A DNA stretch of 64,000 bases from Hyposmocoma kahamanoa (lineage: Eukaryota > Arthropoda > Insecta > Lepidoptera > Cosmopterigidae): positions 20,197,488-20,261,487 of the forward strand of contig NW_020654422.1 in the NCBI RefSeq assembly GCF_003589595.1, read 5' to 3'. The notes under the pieces are model-generated. The model saw nothing but the letters and a program-made list of their open reading frames with translations. It did no database searches and was not told the origin of the DNA. This document shows, piece after piece, positions 20,314 through 34,500 of the stretch. The position numbers and the translations under genes were made by a program. Position 1 is the first letter of the stretch. Each line of letters starts with the position of its first letter.

Positions 20314-21469
20314 TGAGATTATTTGAGGAAGTACCGGAACCTCTAGCACACCGCGTAGTTCCCGGTAGGTGTAGTTCGAAGTTTGAAGCATTTGGTGCGC
20401 TAACGCTTGTTTGCAAAATGTCAAAGTACTTACCTCTTCATTAAAATATGTGTAAACGTTAGAGCTTGAAATTAGACGTCTGTAGAAGCGCTGCAGTAGC
20501 GCGAGTGTGGCGCAGCATTTATGCTTCTAAATATTGTATGAAAATTAATTATTGCCCGCGTAATGTCGCCACAGTGGTGCCAATGCAGAGCTAGTCTAAG
20601 CTCTGCTTAAGAGAAATTATTGCCGTACTAATACGGTTCATTTTGCGTGGGCTTTATTTCAAAATTAATTTTATAACAAACAAAATTAAAGCCGTTTGAA
20701 AAATGAATATCGTATAGTACACATGTTCTATTTAGTTCAGTTGATATTAAAAAAATAATCCAATGAATCATATGTCTCGTATATCTGTTGAATACAGCGG
20801 TTTTCTTGTAAAATTTCAAAGTAAGTTTGTGTTTTTTTTCTATTGTGAAAATTTTTAGGAGTCGTGTTCACACCGTATAGTAATCAGTGTATATCCGCCA
20901 TTTTACTATATATTTTTTTCAAAGTGATTGATTCAACGCTTTCGTTGTTATACGGTATCAACCAAAGCCATTTGATATAGTATAGACTCTTAGGATGAGG
21001 TTAAAATTTAGTTAAAACTTAGTTAATGACTTCGTTCCTTAGTACGTGTGAACCAGCCATAACTCTCTATTTTCTTTTAGTAAAAATTTTAATATTTTCC
21101 TTGTGATGACTTGTCTAAATTTCCCAGTGAGATTTATTAAAAAAACATATCACTAGTTGTGTAATTAAGCAATTATGTATTGAAAATAAATTATTTTTAT
21201 AGTTTGACATGGGATTTTTATTACTTCTACTCAATCGTTTCTTCACAGCTGAGGATCGTGACTCCATTTCATCCTGTCATCATCCAATCGTCTTTTTCCG
21301 TCGATAGCGCTTAGTAGCGTCAGTGACCATGGACCAGTCCGATTTGCGTTAATACATGTATACGTATTCCGGTTAATTGGAACAAAAAACGTGATTTAAA
21401 TTCAGAAAGAAATATTTCCAAAGTGTTGTTTGTCAATTAATTGAAAGGAAATGATAAATAACCTTCAGT

Positions 21470-21756
21470 CATTGACTTACAATTATATGGACGTCGGGTC
21501 CGCGCTAAAAAGTGTCCGAACTTATAGGGCGTTAAAATCGTATACAGAGCGTCATTCACGCTCTAGTCTTCGTTTGTTCGACTGACAGCGAAGCAAGCAA
21601 AATTAGACAGTACTGCGATGACATTACAATTTAAATTCAACGTTTTAGCTTTTTCATATTCCTTGACATGTCACTACGTTTAAATAGGTTGACTTGGGAA
21701 TTTTTTTTTTGTGGTTTTTGTATTAGACCTGTCGTCCATTTATTTGTAAGTCAGTG
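21470..21756 (+). mobile_element. hAT-like MITE family M1, copy 2
   Basis: A 287-bp element with ends CATTGACTTACAATTATATG and TTATTTGTAAGTCAGTG, flanked by the perfect 8-bp duplication CCTTCAGT (21462-21469, 21757-21764). Closely similar to copy 1. Confidence 0.92.
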
Positions 21757-22200
21757 CCTTCAGTGTACACAATAATGGTTATAAGATTGCCAGTTGATGA
21801 ATTCAAATTCCAAATTCGAATTCGAATTTCGAATTTAATGTTCATATACTTAACTGTCGTCCGCCAACTAAAATGGGGCTAAGTGTCAAAATATTTTTTT
21901 TTGAGTTATCATAAAAAACTAGAACCCAGTTTTAGCATACTGAAATTGTTTAATGATATTTTTTAAGTTCCGACGAGTCGAACACGTTAACTAATTTTAA
22001 CTGTTACTAAAAGAAAATTTTGTGTTCTATCTTTTGCTATTTAAAACGGTTATTTGATAATTTGTCACTTAGCTACGTTTTTGTTAGTGGACGGCGCTTT
22101 ATTGATCATAATGTGCTATAGCAGTGCCATTTTTAAATAAATTATACAGTGGTGGGGCACAGTGGCTGAATGAATTAAAACAAGATTATATTTTAATAAT

Positions 22201-25187
22201 TTTATTACATATTCCATTAGAATACTCTCTATATTTATTATCGTACATGCTTACATCGGCTTAGCACGCACGTCCCGACTATGGATATCACTGCTATACA
22301 TTCAGAGTACTTTAAGGGTCTCTACACACGTTCCAACTTTTCTTAAAACTGAGAGACTTGAACTCGACTGCTTGTACTTTTTAGGCTTTTGTACTTAAGT
22401 TGAGTGTTACTTGCAGGTGTTTAAGAGGGAAGGAAAGTGTAGACGAACCTTAAACGAGGTCTACACATCGTTATCTATAATTAGTACAAAGTAAATGCAG
22501 CTCGAGGAAATCAGTTCTACGTAAATGCTGACCACGGATCAGAAAAGCATTCTAAATAAATCTAGAAGCTATGGTAGGGCTCTATGGCGAGTTACGCTAT
22601 GGTCGCTTATACAGCCAAACTAGAAAAAAAAGTTAAAATGTTACCAGTATTCGCTGTTAACTAATTAACTTAAATTTTGTCCGATAATCGATCATAAAAC
22701 GCACATCAGGTGTTTATTACTATAGCCTCAATGTTGCCGCCTTTTTTCTGATATATTACATACTTTATTTCACCGTAATTCTATCTTACCGGTTTACATT
22801 ATAATTAATTCAAGCGTAAAGATATGTACAATATTTTTACAGATTACATTCTTCAATTTTTAAGTACCTATTTACAAATTAGTAATCTTTATACATTATA
22901 AAAAGTTAACTATACTGCTCTAGTAAATATCACCGCGAAAATCAATAACTACATTCACAATAGAATAATATATTATAAATAAAAATACACCTTACAGTAC
23001 TAAATAAGGGATAAGACGTATTACATTACAGTATTGCTTTGTTTAGTCACATTTTGCAAAAATATCACCACGTTAGGGCCGCTGCCCGGGGAGCCGTTCC
23101 AATAATATTTTTTTTTTGTAAAAAATTATTCACATATCACTCAGTCACTCAGTCATCTAGCTTTAAATTAGTACCTCTAACACAGTAGACACCACAATTT
23201 AAATGAGACACAAATGGACATACACTATAATTCTACTTTTTTTATTTAATTATAGTTTTTTACTTCTCGCTGACTTATACAAGATATTGTAAAGGCGTGA
23301 AATAATTTTTTGGGGTGCAGATTACGTCCATTTTTTGATCTTGATCTTTATGAATTTGTCGTAAAAACTCCAAGAAACTTCTGACAAGTGGAAAATTATT
23401 TATGCAATTTCCAAAAATCGTGCAACAAAAACTGTCCGTGGTTACGCCCCAAAATTTAGAATTCAATCCTTTGAAATAACACCTGTATGTACATAAATAC
23501 AACACATTAGTTTTTCTACTATATGTATATCATAAATAGCTGTTTTTTTTTGCATGAGATACAAAAGACCTAAATCTCACTATGGACAAAACCGGTCACT
23601 AAATGCAAAATATATACACTTATAGCAACTAACTTCAAACATTCTTTTTTTACTTTATTATAAGCAAACACTCAAATAATTTATTATTTAACACAGATCT
23701 TTGAAGGGTATTCATCTCAGATTTATTGCTGACCCCACGTGAAATTCACATGTGTACACTAAATATATGTTCAGTCTAAAAAGATAAAACTTAAGTCAGC
23801 GAGAAGGCCTATCCCAAATATTAAATGTCTGAATTTAAAAGACTTTATGGTTTAGGAAAAAGTCGTTCAAATCAGACACTTTACATTTAGAATTTTGATA
23901 AAGCGAGTCATTTATTATCTTACTTGTTGTACGACGGTTAAAGACAGGTATGTAAAGGAACGAGGCTATTGTGAGATTGAAATTCTCTCTTCCATTATCA
24001 CATAACTTTCTCTTTTTCTGTTGTCCAACATGCAGAATAGTAAAGATACGGCTTTATAGAACTACAGCTTGATTTATTACACAACACATGCAGAAGTACG
24101 TATTATCGTTCAATTTTAAATTAGGGACATCATCTGTACCTACAACACTTTGAAACGGAATTCTAATAAGTTAAAACGAGGTAGGTCCAGTGGACTTAGA
24201 TTCCTTTTTCTATAGCTTTAAGGTTGCTAAAACTAAGAATTAATAATAGTATTGTTAGTACACATGACGATCAGTTTATTTGTCTATTTTAAGCTTGAGG
24301 CCTTTCTACATTACGGGGTTACTGCTATTTAGAACTCTGTCGCTCCGAAAGAATAATGAGAAACGATACGGGGAAATATGCCCTCTACAAATTTTATATT
24401 TATTGCGAAATGGTTACATCTACTGCTCCTGCCAGTTGAATTTGAAGAGTCAGATGCGCTAAGATATAAAAAATATAAAATTATTATTGCTTATATAGTT
24501 ACAGTATTGCGAAGTAAAAAAGACCTTAGGCCTAACATTAAAAGGAAATACTACAAGAATAAAATATTATTTACAAGTACCTAAAGGTATGTATAGAACG
24601 AAATATTTGGCTAAGATACGTGTTAGGAATACATGATTGGTGAAATAAATCTACGTGATGTGGTACGTACAAATTATTAAAAGTAGAGAGGTAAAAGATA
24701 GTAAAAATAATATCAAAAATTCATATAACTGTGATCGCTCTTGAGTATTTTTGGTTTCAATATTATGCTCAGTTTAATATTATTTTGTTAACATTTAACT
24801 TTATTTTATTTATGACTCGGTACCCTGCTATGTTATTCCAGATTCTTTTTCAGTTCATAATGTATAATTATATAAGCTAAAACAGGGATACGGAGTTTAT
24901 TATTGCTAAGTACGCAAAACACAAATTGAATCTTGCTGTTAGCCAACATCGTAAAGTGTTCATCAGAAGTGTTTCTCATTCCTTTCCATTATAATCTGTC
25001 CATTTATACAGAACTTTTTCAATAACATGATTGAACCGTTCATGACGACTTGCGAAAATACTTTCAGTCCTATAATTTTTTTAAGAACTAAAACCCTATT
25101 GAGTTTCAGAATTCACAATCCGCCATTTAGTTGACGGATTTTAAATTTGGAATTCAATACGGTGGTGTTATGGCACGATTAGAGAAG
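22201..25187 (-). other. Ten-m: Probable Ten-m 3' UTR
   Basis: About 3 kb downstream of the Ten-m stop is AT-rich and holds no copy of the dispersed repeat families found elsewhere in the window. That is consistent with a long transcribed 3' UTR, as in other teneurins. TTTATT at 22201-22206 (AATAAA on the minus strand) is a possible distal polyadenylation signal; several others lie closer to the stop. No coding potential is seen. The extent is an inference. Confidence 0.4.
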
Positions 25188-25544
25188 TCACGAGCGGTGA
25201 CGCGCGCGGCCGCTCTTTCTCCTTTTCCGTCTTCCATCGCGTACAAACATGATGTTAGCTGGATCGTCAGCTAATTGCGGATATTTAGACAGGGAGTGGA
25301 CGTCCTTTGCAGCCCATCCGTCCACTATTCCATGGGATATGAGTTCTTCCTTTTCTTCCTCTGTCCAGGAACCTCTGCCTTCCCATCCGGCTGCGACAAG
25401 CGCCTTCTCACGCTCCCACGCTCTGGCGGCAGCTCGTTTATGGGCATGTTTAAGAAGCTTGATTCTCTCTTGCGCTGGATCGACACCATAACGCAGGACG
25501 ATAACGGCTTGTGCTGAACCTTTACCGACTGCATGGACTCGCAC
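25188..25544 (-). CDS. Ten-m: Ten-m last coding exon: toxin-fold-like tail and stop
   Basis: Residues 2978-3095, then TGA at 25190-25188. AVIVLRYGVDPAQERIKLLK, WTEEEKEELISHG and YPQLADDPANI match the GHH-type C-terminal domain that teneurins share with bacterial polymorphic toxins. It is considered inactive or co-opted as the latrophilin-binding/TCAP region. The protein ends in a basic tail, RRKRRKSGRARHRS, that seems shorter than the fly tail recalled from memory. Confidence 0.95.
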   Translation of the reverse strand: MRVHAVGKGSAQAVIVLRYGVDPAQERIKLLKHAHKRAAARAWEREKALVAAGWEGRGSWTEEEKEELISHGIVDGWAAKDVHSLSKYPQLADDPANIMFVRDGRRKRRKSGRARHRS

Positions 25545-28500
25545 CTGGAACAGAGGTAGAGATATTTTGTTAGTAGTGGACTAACGAATAAGAACCATGG
25601 TTCACACTGTGGTCAACGAAACTTACCTCCAATCCTTGATCGTTAGTTTCATCTTGCGAAACATTGAACTTGCCGGATAACCTTCTAAGTTCCTCCATAT
25701 CATCTCTGATCTTCAGCGAGTTGTCTTTCACGAAGTAGAATACATCTTGATCGTGAATACTGAAGTGAACGTCCAGGAAATATGAATTATTAAACACAGT
25801 TGTAATGACATCTTCTACAACGCTATTAGCACCATCGGCAACGCTTATGAAAGCTTTCCCATCTACTCGAGATATGAGGACTCCTTCTCCGAAGACTCCA
25901 CGTTTGTACGAAACTCTTGGTAGAAGATTGCGGGTAATCGGTTCCATTTTGAGCAGAGGTGTAGGCACGAAGTCAATGTCGGACAGTTTGTCGTTCACCT
26001 GTAAATATTAACAAGATTGTATTATAATAGATATATTTAATTCGTATTGTGGAATAAAGTAGTTGTGACAGTAAAAATATTTATAATATTTTACCTTCTC
26101 AATGATGCATTGGAGACCAGACATCACACCGAAGTCAGGAGCTAATTGTGGAGCCGTAACCGACGTCATGGGTTGGAAGATCATGTCTGTAATGTACTTC
26201 GATCCCATCATCTTATTAAGATCATATCCATACAATTGTAGCCAACTTGCTAAGTTAGTCATGTATGGAACGTACTGGTTCTTATTTATTGGGTCGTTGT
26301 TCTTAAATCTGTAGATAAAGATGTCTGTTGGCAGACTTAGTTTAGTCGCCAAATGTTCCCAGCTAGGTGTCATCCATTGTCCGACGACAGGATCGTATAG
26401 GCGATTTTCCAGATAGATCAAATTGGTGTTGAAGTCAAATATGCCTCCGTGGAAGTCCACAGGAACATAGAAACTTGGATTAGTGTCTTTGATGATCTTA
26501 CCGAACGGACTGCGTTTTATTTCCTTTATGATTTCACCATTCACATCGAATACTACAAGCGGTGAGCCGTTGTGATCTGTAGCGACATAAAACCGCTGGT
26601 CTTCAGTCTCGATGCAAGTTAAGAAGTCTCGCTGGTCGTATAAGAATCTAACAGTTTTCTCTGTTTTTGGATAATGCATGTGGGTAATCAAATTCGGTGT
26701 CTGCGGATTCGTGTAGAAGAACTGAGTGACGTTATTCTTATCATCTTTCCAAGCAACAAGTCGGTTCCTATCATCGTAATAATACCACATTTGGAACTTC
26801 TCTCTTTCGAAGGCATGCACGAATTGCCCGCGACAGTTGTACCTATACTTTTGTTCTCCACGTCGAATTACGAATCCGCGACCATCATAACTGCTGAATT
26901 CAATATCACCGTATTGGACAACTCGGTCACCGCTGTCGTATCCAAGGTAACGTTTTTCCCCGCGTTCTATTACCCCAATAACGTTGCCATTTTCGTCGTA
27001 GACGTACTTCCAATCGTCTTCAGACCCTACAACTTCCATTAGATGACCGTCGTAGTTATAACTGATCCGTTCGTTTGATGAAGTATCGCCAATCATCATC
27101 TTCTTTGTCTTGATTCGATTCCTTACGTCGTATTCCAGTTCCAAGCGGAAGACATCAAAGGATTTAATGTTCATGAGAACTGTTTTTATTCTGCCGTGGT
27201 CATCATAGTCTGTGACAGTGAAATATTGCTTGCTGGTGTCCTGCATTACAGAACGGTTAAAAGTATTTCTGTAAATTCTCAAGTCACTGACTCCTTCAAG
27301 AATACCCAAATTTTGATTGTACTTCAGTCTCAGTTGTGGCATTTCCTTGCTATTGATATTTACGTCAATAGTTGAAAGTCTTGCGTTACCGTCGTACTGA
27401 TATTTGCAGTGGGCGTTGTTCAAACCGCTCTTTGAATTGTATTTCATTTTTACATCTTTGAGTATACCAGCATGGTACTTGTAGTCTTGCTTGAGTTCAT
27501 ACTCAAGATCCACAATATCTACGTTCTTTACCAGTTGTGTATTTTCGTGGTAAACGTAACGTATGGAAGACGCTCCAGCCAATATCATTTCCAGTTTCCC
27601 TGTGCTATCATATACGTATAGGATCTTACCAGATTGATGAGGGAATATTTTTGCCAGTATATGACCATCGTCGTTGTAAAGGATTTCGTAGGGATGTCTG
27701 TTCATTGGAGAAAAGTATTGGTACTTGAAGTATCCAAGTGAAGTCATAAGAGCAAAGGTATGAATGTGACCTCGAGGTGTCGTCAAGTTCTGCAGGGCTC
27801 CTGAATCATCGTAGTCTAGCAGATAGTCACTTCCTCTAGGTGTGGTTACTTTCAGTGGAAGACTGGTGAACATGTCACGGAATGAATACGCCAAAGAAGA
27901 GCCATCACCGTAACGAATTTCATGTAGTCTTCCAGCTCTATCGAAGCCGTAAGTCTCATTGAGATCGCCCCAACTCCATCTTGTCAATCGGTTAAATCGG
28001 TCATATTCCAATTCTACTTCGGCGAAGATTCCGTTTCTAGGTCCCCACTTGACTGGTCTAGCTGTCCTATCGTACGTGACATTTAATAGCTCCACCTTGT
28101 CGTCCATAAAAACAGCAACTGTGGATGAATCTCTGTCATATTCGAGAGTTAGAAGATTTTCGCCATTTACTCGAAGTTTGCGGCCAATTTGTGCAACGGC
28201 CTTGCTACTCTTTCCTTTATTTGATAGTCTGCGCAAGAAGTACCGCCATTCAAATCTGTTTGCAAGATCTCCACCAACTTCAGTTCTTTGTTTCGCAGGT
28301 ACAGGGTAGCTCTCGCCAAGGATAGGGTCGATTTCAGATAAGATTGTATATGGAACAGTGTCAGTAGAAATAACATGACCCCAAGGCATGCTTGAAGAAA
28401 TGCTTCCATCTGTAGAGATGATGGTCTTCTTTTCAGCTTCTCCGACTTTAGTATTGACAGAAGATCCTTTGATAAGAATCGATACTGGTTTTCTATTGTT

Positions 28501-31500
28501 TTCGCTGACGAGGACTGTTGCGCCTTTCACACTCAAATCGAAAGTGAGGTTGATGATACGCCCAGTTGGAGTGACAGCCGATGTAAGTCTTCCAAATTCA
28601 TCGTACTTGTAAATGTAGCTTCGGCCTGTACTGTCATATTTAGCTTTGAGCAATCCTGTGGTGCCGTAGTAATCGAATGTCATATTAAAGTTGTCAGGTG
28701 TTCGTAGTTCTTGGAGCATTCTCATTCTTGACATCTTTAGTCTGCATTTCTGGCCCTTGGTGTTTTCTATTGAATTTACCAAGCTGGAGTAATCTCTTAG
28801 TAAGAACACTTTGTTACCCGCTGCATCGGTAACAGTACTGAGTTTTCCATTGCTTGTATTCACTGTGTAAGTAAAGACATAGTTGTTTTCTCCTGTCAGA
28901 ATGTTCTTTGTCATAATGTGTTGTCCAAATCTGTTAAAAATGTAGATTTCCTGAGTGTCTGGTGAATATATTTCGTATTCTCTAGCTCCACTTGCATCCG
29001 GAATACTTGCCATAACAGATCGTATTCTATAGTTGGCTTGATCAGCAATGTGAACAATGCCATCTGGACTTACGATAACTGCTGAAATTGTATTAAATTT
29101 GGAGTTAGAAGCTAGGAAGTGATCAGCTTCGAAACAGTCACAACCTCTTTCCAAACAGTTGCATTTTGATTCAGCGCCAGCATACAAAGAGATTTTTCCA
29201 TCTGTAGTGATGAGACGTACTCTATTGATTCTTTGGGAGTCACTTTCAGCGACGTACAAATCTCCTGCAGCTCCGAAAGCGATGCTTTGTGGCATGACTA
29301 AAGTGGCATAAGTGGCCAATTCAGTATCATAGCCAGACATAGGTGACGGGCAATGTAGAGGTCTTCCAGCAATAACTTTAACTCTGCCATCTGGAGCCAT
29401 TTGTAGAATCATGTGGTCATCTATAATGTGGAGGCTGTTATCTAGAGGATTGATTGCTAGTTCAGTCGGCCATCTCAAGTGAACCTCTTCTACGCTGAGT
29501 GTTCCTTCACAAGGTATCGGCTTCCAATGAGCTCTATGCATGTGATTACCGATAACTGTTGTGATGATGCCATCCCTATCAACCATTCGAATATTAGTGC
29601 CATCAGCAAAGTACAAAACATTGTCGATTGAAACGGCAACGCCTTTGGGGTAGGCAAGCTTTGCGTCTCTGGCCAAAGCTCCATCCCCACAGTGCGCTTC
29701 ATCTCCTGGTAGACATCTTTCGCCAGAACCAACAACGGTTTCCCAATTATGTTCGGGGTCGTCGTAGTCTTCAGTATTGCGTACTTTTATGATCTGGTGG
29801 GATTCCGGATCGGAGATGTAGAGAGTTCCATCCAATGGTGAGAGGGCCATATGGTAGCGGTAGGAGACTCGAGTGGCGCTGAAATAGAAATCAATTTGTT
29901 TTAAATCAATCGTGAAATGATGAGCGCTCGTAAGGGAATCTTATTTGAATTGAAACTTGATGAATGATAGTGAACACTTACTTCAATTTAACCACCGTGC
30001 GCACAGTTCCATCTGTGTTGATTTTTCTAACGAGATTGAAGTCTCCGACGAAAATAGAGCCATCAGGAGCAGCTGCTAAAGCCACTGGTGCCAATAGCCT
30101 CGCCTTGTTAGCAGCGCCGGTACATTCAGTGCCACATTCGAGGGCCCTCTGCCTTCCGTCTCCCATAGTTGTGATAATAAGCCGAGGTTTGTGTTTCAAA
30201 TAGATGTTTGTTCCGTCACCCTTTTGTAGGATGCCTGAAATTGCGAATAATAAATTTATAATTTTATAACATGAAAACTCCAACAAATAAAAATTATAAA
30301 GTTTATTAGCAGTTAACAGAGTATATGTACCTTCATGGAAGTTGTAGCGATGATGAATATCCAAATTCCATCCACCAACATCAGAAATACTCATATCGTG
30401 GCCGCTTAATTTCGTTGTCTGTACATTCCAAATGATATCTTTGCAATCAGTGTATTGATATCCCACTTTCACTAACGCGGTTGTTACTCCGTACACTCTC
30501 TGTCTGTAGACGTTTAATCTATTCCAAGGGTATGTAAATTTAATAACAGGGTCAGCTTCAAAAGTCTTTTCGAACAAAATGCCCTCAATGGTGATTCTCA
30601 AATGAATTAAAGCCAGTGTTGGGGGTACTTTCTCAGGAGTCAATTGCAGTTGAATGGTCGAAAGATAGCCAGCTGCCCTTGAACTGTGATAAACAAGATT
30701 CAGGCCCGTTCCAGGAATTTGCAGACTCTCCTGTACAACTTGTGATTCAGCTAATATAGCGCTCTTGTCAGGACAGGCGCCCTGGAAGCCATGTTTCCAC
30801 GTAGCTAATACTACAGGTTTCATTGCGTCATAATCGTGGGCTAAGCAAGCCTGCGGAGGACCCATACCACTCTTTTCATCTGATGTTGTCATTACTAAAG
30901 CGTCGATAATCACAACCTGGAAGAAATCATTGACTGATTGGATTGTCTTCTTATCCAAAGCTTGTACTTAATTCAGGTTTTTATTATACGCATCTGGAAT
31001 CTTAATTTAAGGACTGGTACGCCCATTAATACCGAATTCGCCACTGAATTACTCAAGAATGTCGACTTATTAATACAACGGCGGAGTTAAAATAATGCAA
31101 TTTTAATCGTAAGTTTGCATGTTTGGCGAAAAAAATTTAAATCGCCCAGTATTAAGTGGAAGTCGTTTGTGTTATAAACGACTACATCAAATCTTCAGAC
31201 TGTAATGTCGGCCCGTAATGTTCACGTGTTGTGAGCTAAGTGATTTGGGTTATGTGGCCATTATTCTTGTAATGTGACTCAGAAAATTGAATTCATAGCT
31301 TAGTTTACAATAATCGTCAACCGTTTTAATATTTCTTTAAGCGCGGTGAAATAATAGGCAAAATGCCAATAAAATTAATATCTGACTATTAAACCTTATA
31401 CTTTTTTTAAAGTAATAAATTTCTGACTTGTTAAAACTGAAGTGATTTATTTTGACCCTATGTTGCACGCTATACAAACCTCATTCCAAGGCACGAAAAC

Positions 31501-34500
31501 AACTTGCGAAGATCTCTTGAAAGGCGCTCTTCCGAAATGTAAAGTAACTGCACCCCCACCATTCACCAATAGATCGAACCAACCGTCGTCTCTGGTCAGT
31601 GTGAACCCTTCAAGAGGAGTTGATGTGGAAACTCTGACTCCGACGAGGCCTGATCCGAGGGAAGTCACTACACGACCTCTAATCACGGCAGAACGACTGA
31701 AAATTGAAGGTGCTTAATGTAGGATTAGAAACGGATGATGTTAAAAATATTTAAGATTTCCGTGGTCATGCTGTATATTAACGACAAAACTAGTTAGGTC
31801 ACTAGGCGTGGACTTCTTAGACGAGACTTTTAAGATAGGATTGCTACTGATTGATGTAGTTAAGAATTTTTCTATGGTAATCTAATGCTACTATTATAAT
31901 AACTATGGTTTTCGTTGTAAATATATGTGGTTTTCATTGAATGACTTTTAAAGGCGGTCTACACCTAATCAAAAGATACTTAAATACAAGTTCTGATGTT
32001 AAATCGTAATTAACATTAAAATAAAAAGCGACACAAAACGCACAGGACACAATAATGTTCAACTAAATATAATGACAAATCACATAGCATGCAAAATTAC
32101 TAAACACGCGGATGATAAATACTTATATTTGCCAATCAAGAATATATAAATGTAAATACAGGATCTAAAACACACACTCCTACTTTGGTTGTGTCTTACC
32201 TCGTATTGAAGTGATTCCAAAACATACTGCGCAGCGTTAGAGAGGCGAGAGAAATAAAGAATAAGTAAGTACGAACGTACAATACATTTTTATAATTTAG
32301 AAGAAGAAAATTCAGATTCTTTTTAGTAATACTAACGTAGATAAAGAAGTTATCAACAGTTGAAAAGTTAATGAGCATGCAAGTGCCAACATAAATGTTA
32401 TTCTGTATTTGAATTTCCTTCAAATTTTAAATGAACATAAAAATATAATTAGTTTTTCGTACATAAGGTGTTAGGAAAAGAAAGGAACACATTGTGGAAC
32501 AATTCGCATAAATAAACATTGGGATCGACTGGGGCACAACATTGCGTATTTTAAAACAATAACAGATAATATATCGTTCTTAATACATTAAGTAGGTTAG
32601 TTACCTAGCTTGTTTTGGGCAAAGACCAGTTGGTATTGTCATTTCAATGGCAACTGCTCCCTGCAACTTTATCCTTAAAACTAACAATTAACACCAAACA
32701 TTCAAGTTCTCACCTCTCGTTGAACGTTTCCTGTTTAGCGTAGTTTTGGAGACTACCTTCATCGATGAGGAACTTCATTCTCTCGAAGAAGGAAGCGGTG
32801 ATTGCAGGCGGTTGTTTCCTGAGCAGGATGTCCGTTGGTTTGGGAGAAGACACACAGAGTTGGCTTCCTTTGCATGCTGGACTTTGGCAACACTCCGGGT
32901 CTTCACAGTCGACTAAACCATCTAGATATAAAGCAAATTTTTTGTGTGAATTCTTAGAATTTGAATTTTTGATCCCAATTAAGCTTTGTAAACTTTGAAA
33001 TTTTACCTTTGTCGTTATCTTTAGAGTCATCACAAATTTTCTCTTTCAGCGTGGTACAGTCAGGTCCATCCCATCCATCGAAGCATTTGCACTCCCAGTG
33101 ACCGTCATTGGCCACTCTGCATTGACCATGTCCAGCGCAACCTCGAGGACAACCTTCTAGCGTGCAGTGTCTTCCATTCCAGCCAGAAACACAAAGGCAG
33201 GTTCCATTCTTGCATTGTCCATGGTCACTGCAGCGGGCGTCACATAGTTTGGATGTGCAAAATTCTCCAGACCAACCAGGATCGCAAACGCAAGACTCTC
33301 CTACGCATCTCCCATGTACACCACAATCCAAATCGCATACCTCTGCAAAATTATGTGAATTTCAGAAAAATTATAACAGCTTGTCTTGTTTAAAAATGAA
33401 AAATTAAAAACAATTGTACCTTTAGAGCAGTCATCACCAGACCATTTAGCGTGACAGGTGCACGTCTGAGTATCAACATCGAACGTTCCATGACCTGAGC
33501 AATCTGGCAAGCACTGAAGAGCGTCTTTGTCCATGGTTGCACAGTCTGCTCCCTTCCACCCCTTCTTGCAGATACAAGAGCCTTCAATACAAAAGCCGTG
33601 TCCTGAACAAGTTGGGTGTGGACAGTCAACCTCTCCGCAAAATTTGCCTTTGTAACCTCTGACACATGAACACTTTCCGTTGACGCAGTGTCCGTGGCCA
33701 TTGCAATCAGGGACTTCGCATTCATCATGACGTAGAGAACATTCTTTGCCTTTCCATCCAGGGTTGCATTGGCATTCTCCGTTGATGTATTCACCGCGTT
33801 GACTGCACAGCACAGGACACACACCTACACGCATTTTAAATATTAGTTTATGTGTAATAACGCTATATAATCTTTTACTAAAATAAGACTTACTTTCGCT
33901 GCAATCTTCCCCACCAAAACCAGGCTGGCACTGACAATGACCCATCAAACATTCCCCTTTGCCAGAGCATCCATTTGGACAGTTATGGGTCATATCTTCG
34001 GCTACCATTGCTACGAATGTGATTTCCTGAGGATCGCCATTGTCGTTGTAAAGAGATAGGAACCAGTGTCCTTGTTCCATGTAGTGCGTTACTTCCTTCT
34101 TCACTGATGGCTGCAATATGAGAAACAAGCTAATTTGGAATATGTTCTTGCAAATATTAAAAAGTAAATTCTGTTGAACTTACATGTGAAGCCCGCGTAG
34201 TCCTCGCCTTGAAACCACTCAAAACTTCCAAGAAATGATACTGAGTTAAGGTCGGCAAAGCATTTCGTCTCGCGTAAACTCCTATTGACGCTCCTCTCGG
34301 AATCATATAATCAAATTTCACATAAGAAGCTTCTGATTGAAAGAACTGTACGTTCCAATAACTATATGGAGGGATTTCATTTGATAATTTGTCACCTAAA
34401 CTGATTTCTTTGAAGGTTGTCCCATCTGGAGGGAACGTCTGTGCTGGGAACGTCCGCGCACCTATAAAATTGGTTTTAGTTAACACAATGATCGATTTGT

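Larger units (their letters stand above)
14772..22200. other. Intergenic DNA between the two convergent genes
   Basis: AT-rich with no gene recognised. It holds the repeats listed at 16173-16390, 16886-16957, 17915-17980, 18387-18659, 18753-19646, 19910-20148, 20149-20313 and 21470-21756. Parts such as 15210-16140, 16960-17900 and 20320-21440 show nothing recognisable. It includes the 3' UTR of the transferase (first part) and the far end of the Ten-m 3' UTR (last part). Confidence 0.6.

Noticed and set aside
26674..27042. 122-residue open frame on the plus strand
   Set aside because: It lies wholly antisense to the giant Ten-m exon. Open antisense frames are expected opposite long coding sequence.
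29850..29878. Internal ATG at 29850 as a gene start
   Set aside because: The conserved frame continues upstream to an acceptor at 29879-29880 and joins the previous exon as VVKL-N-ATRVSYRYH.
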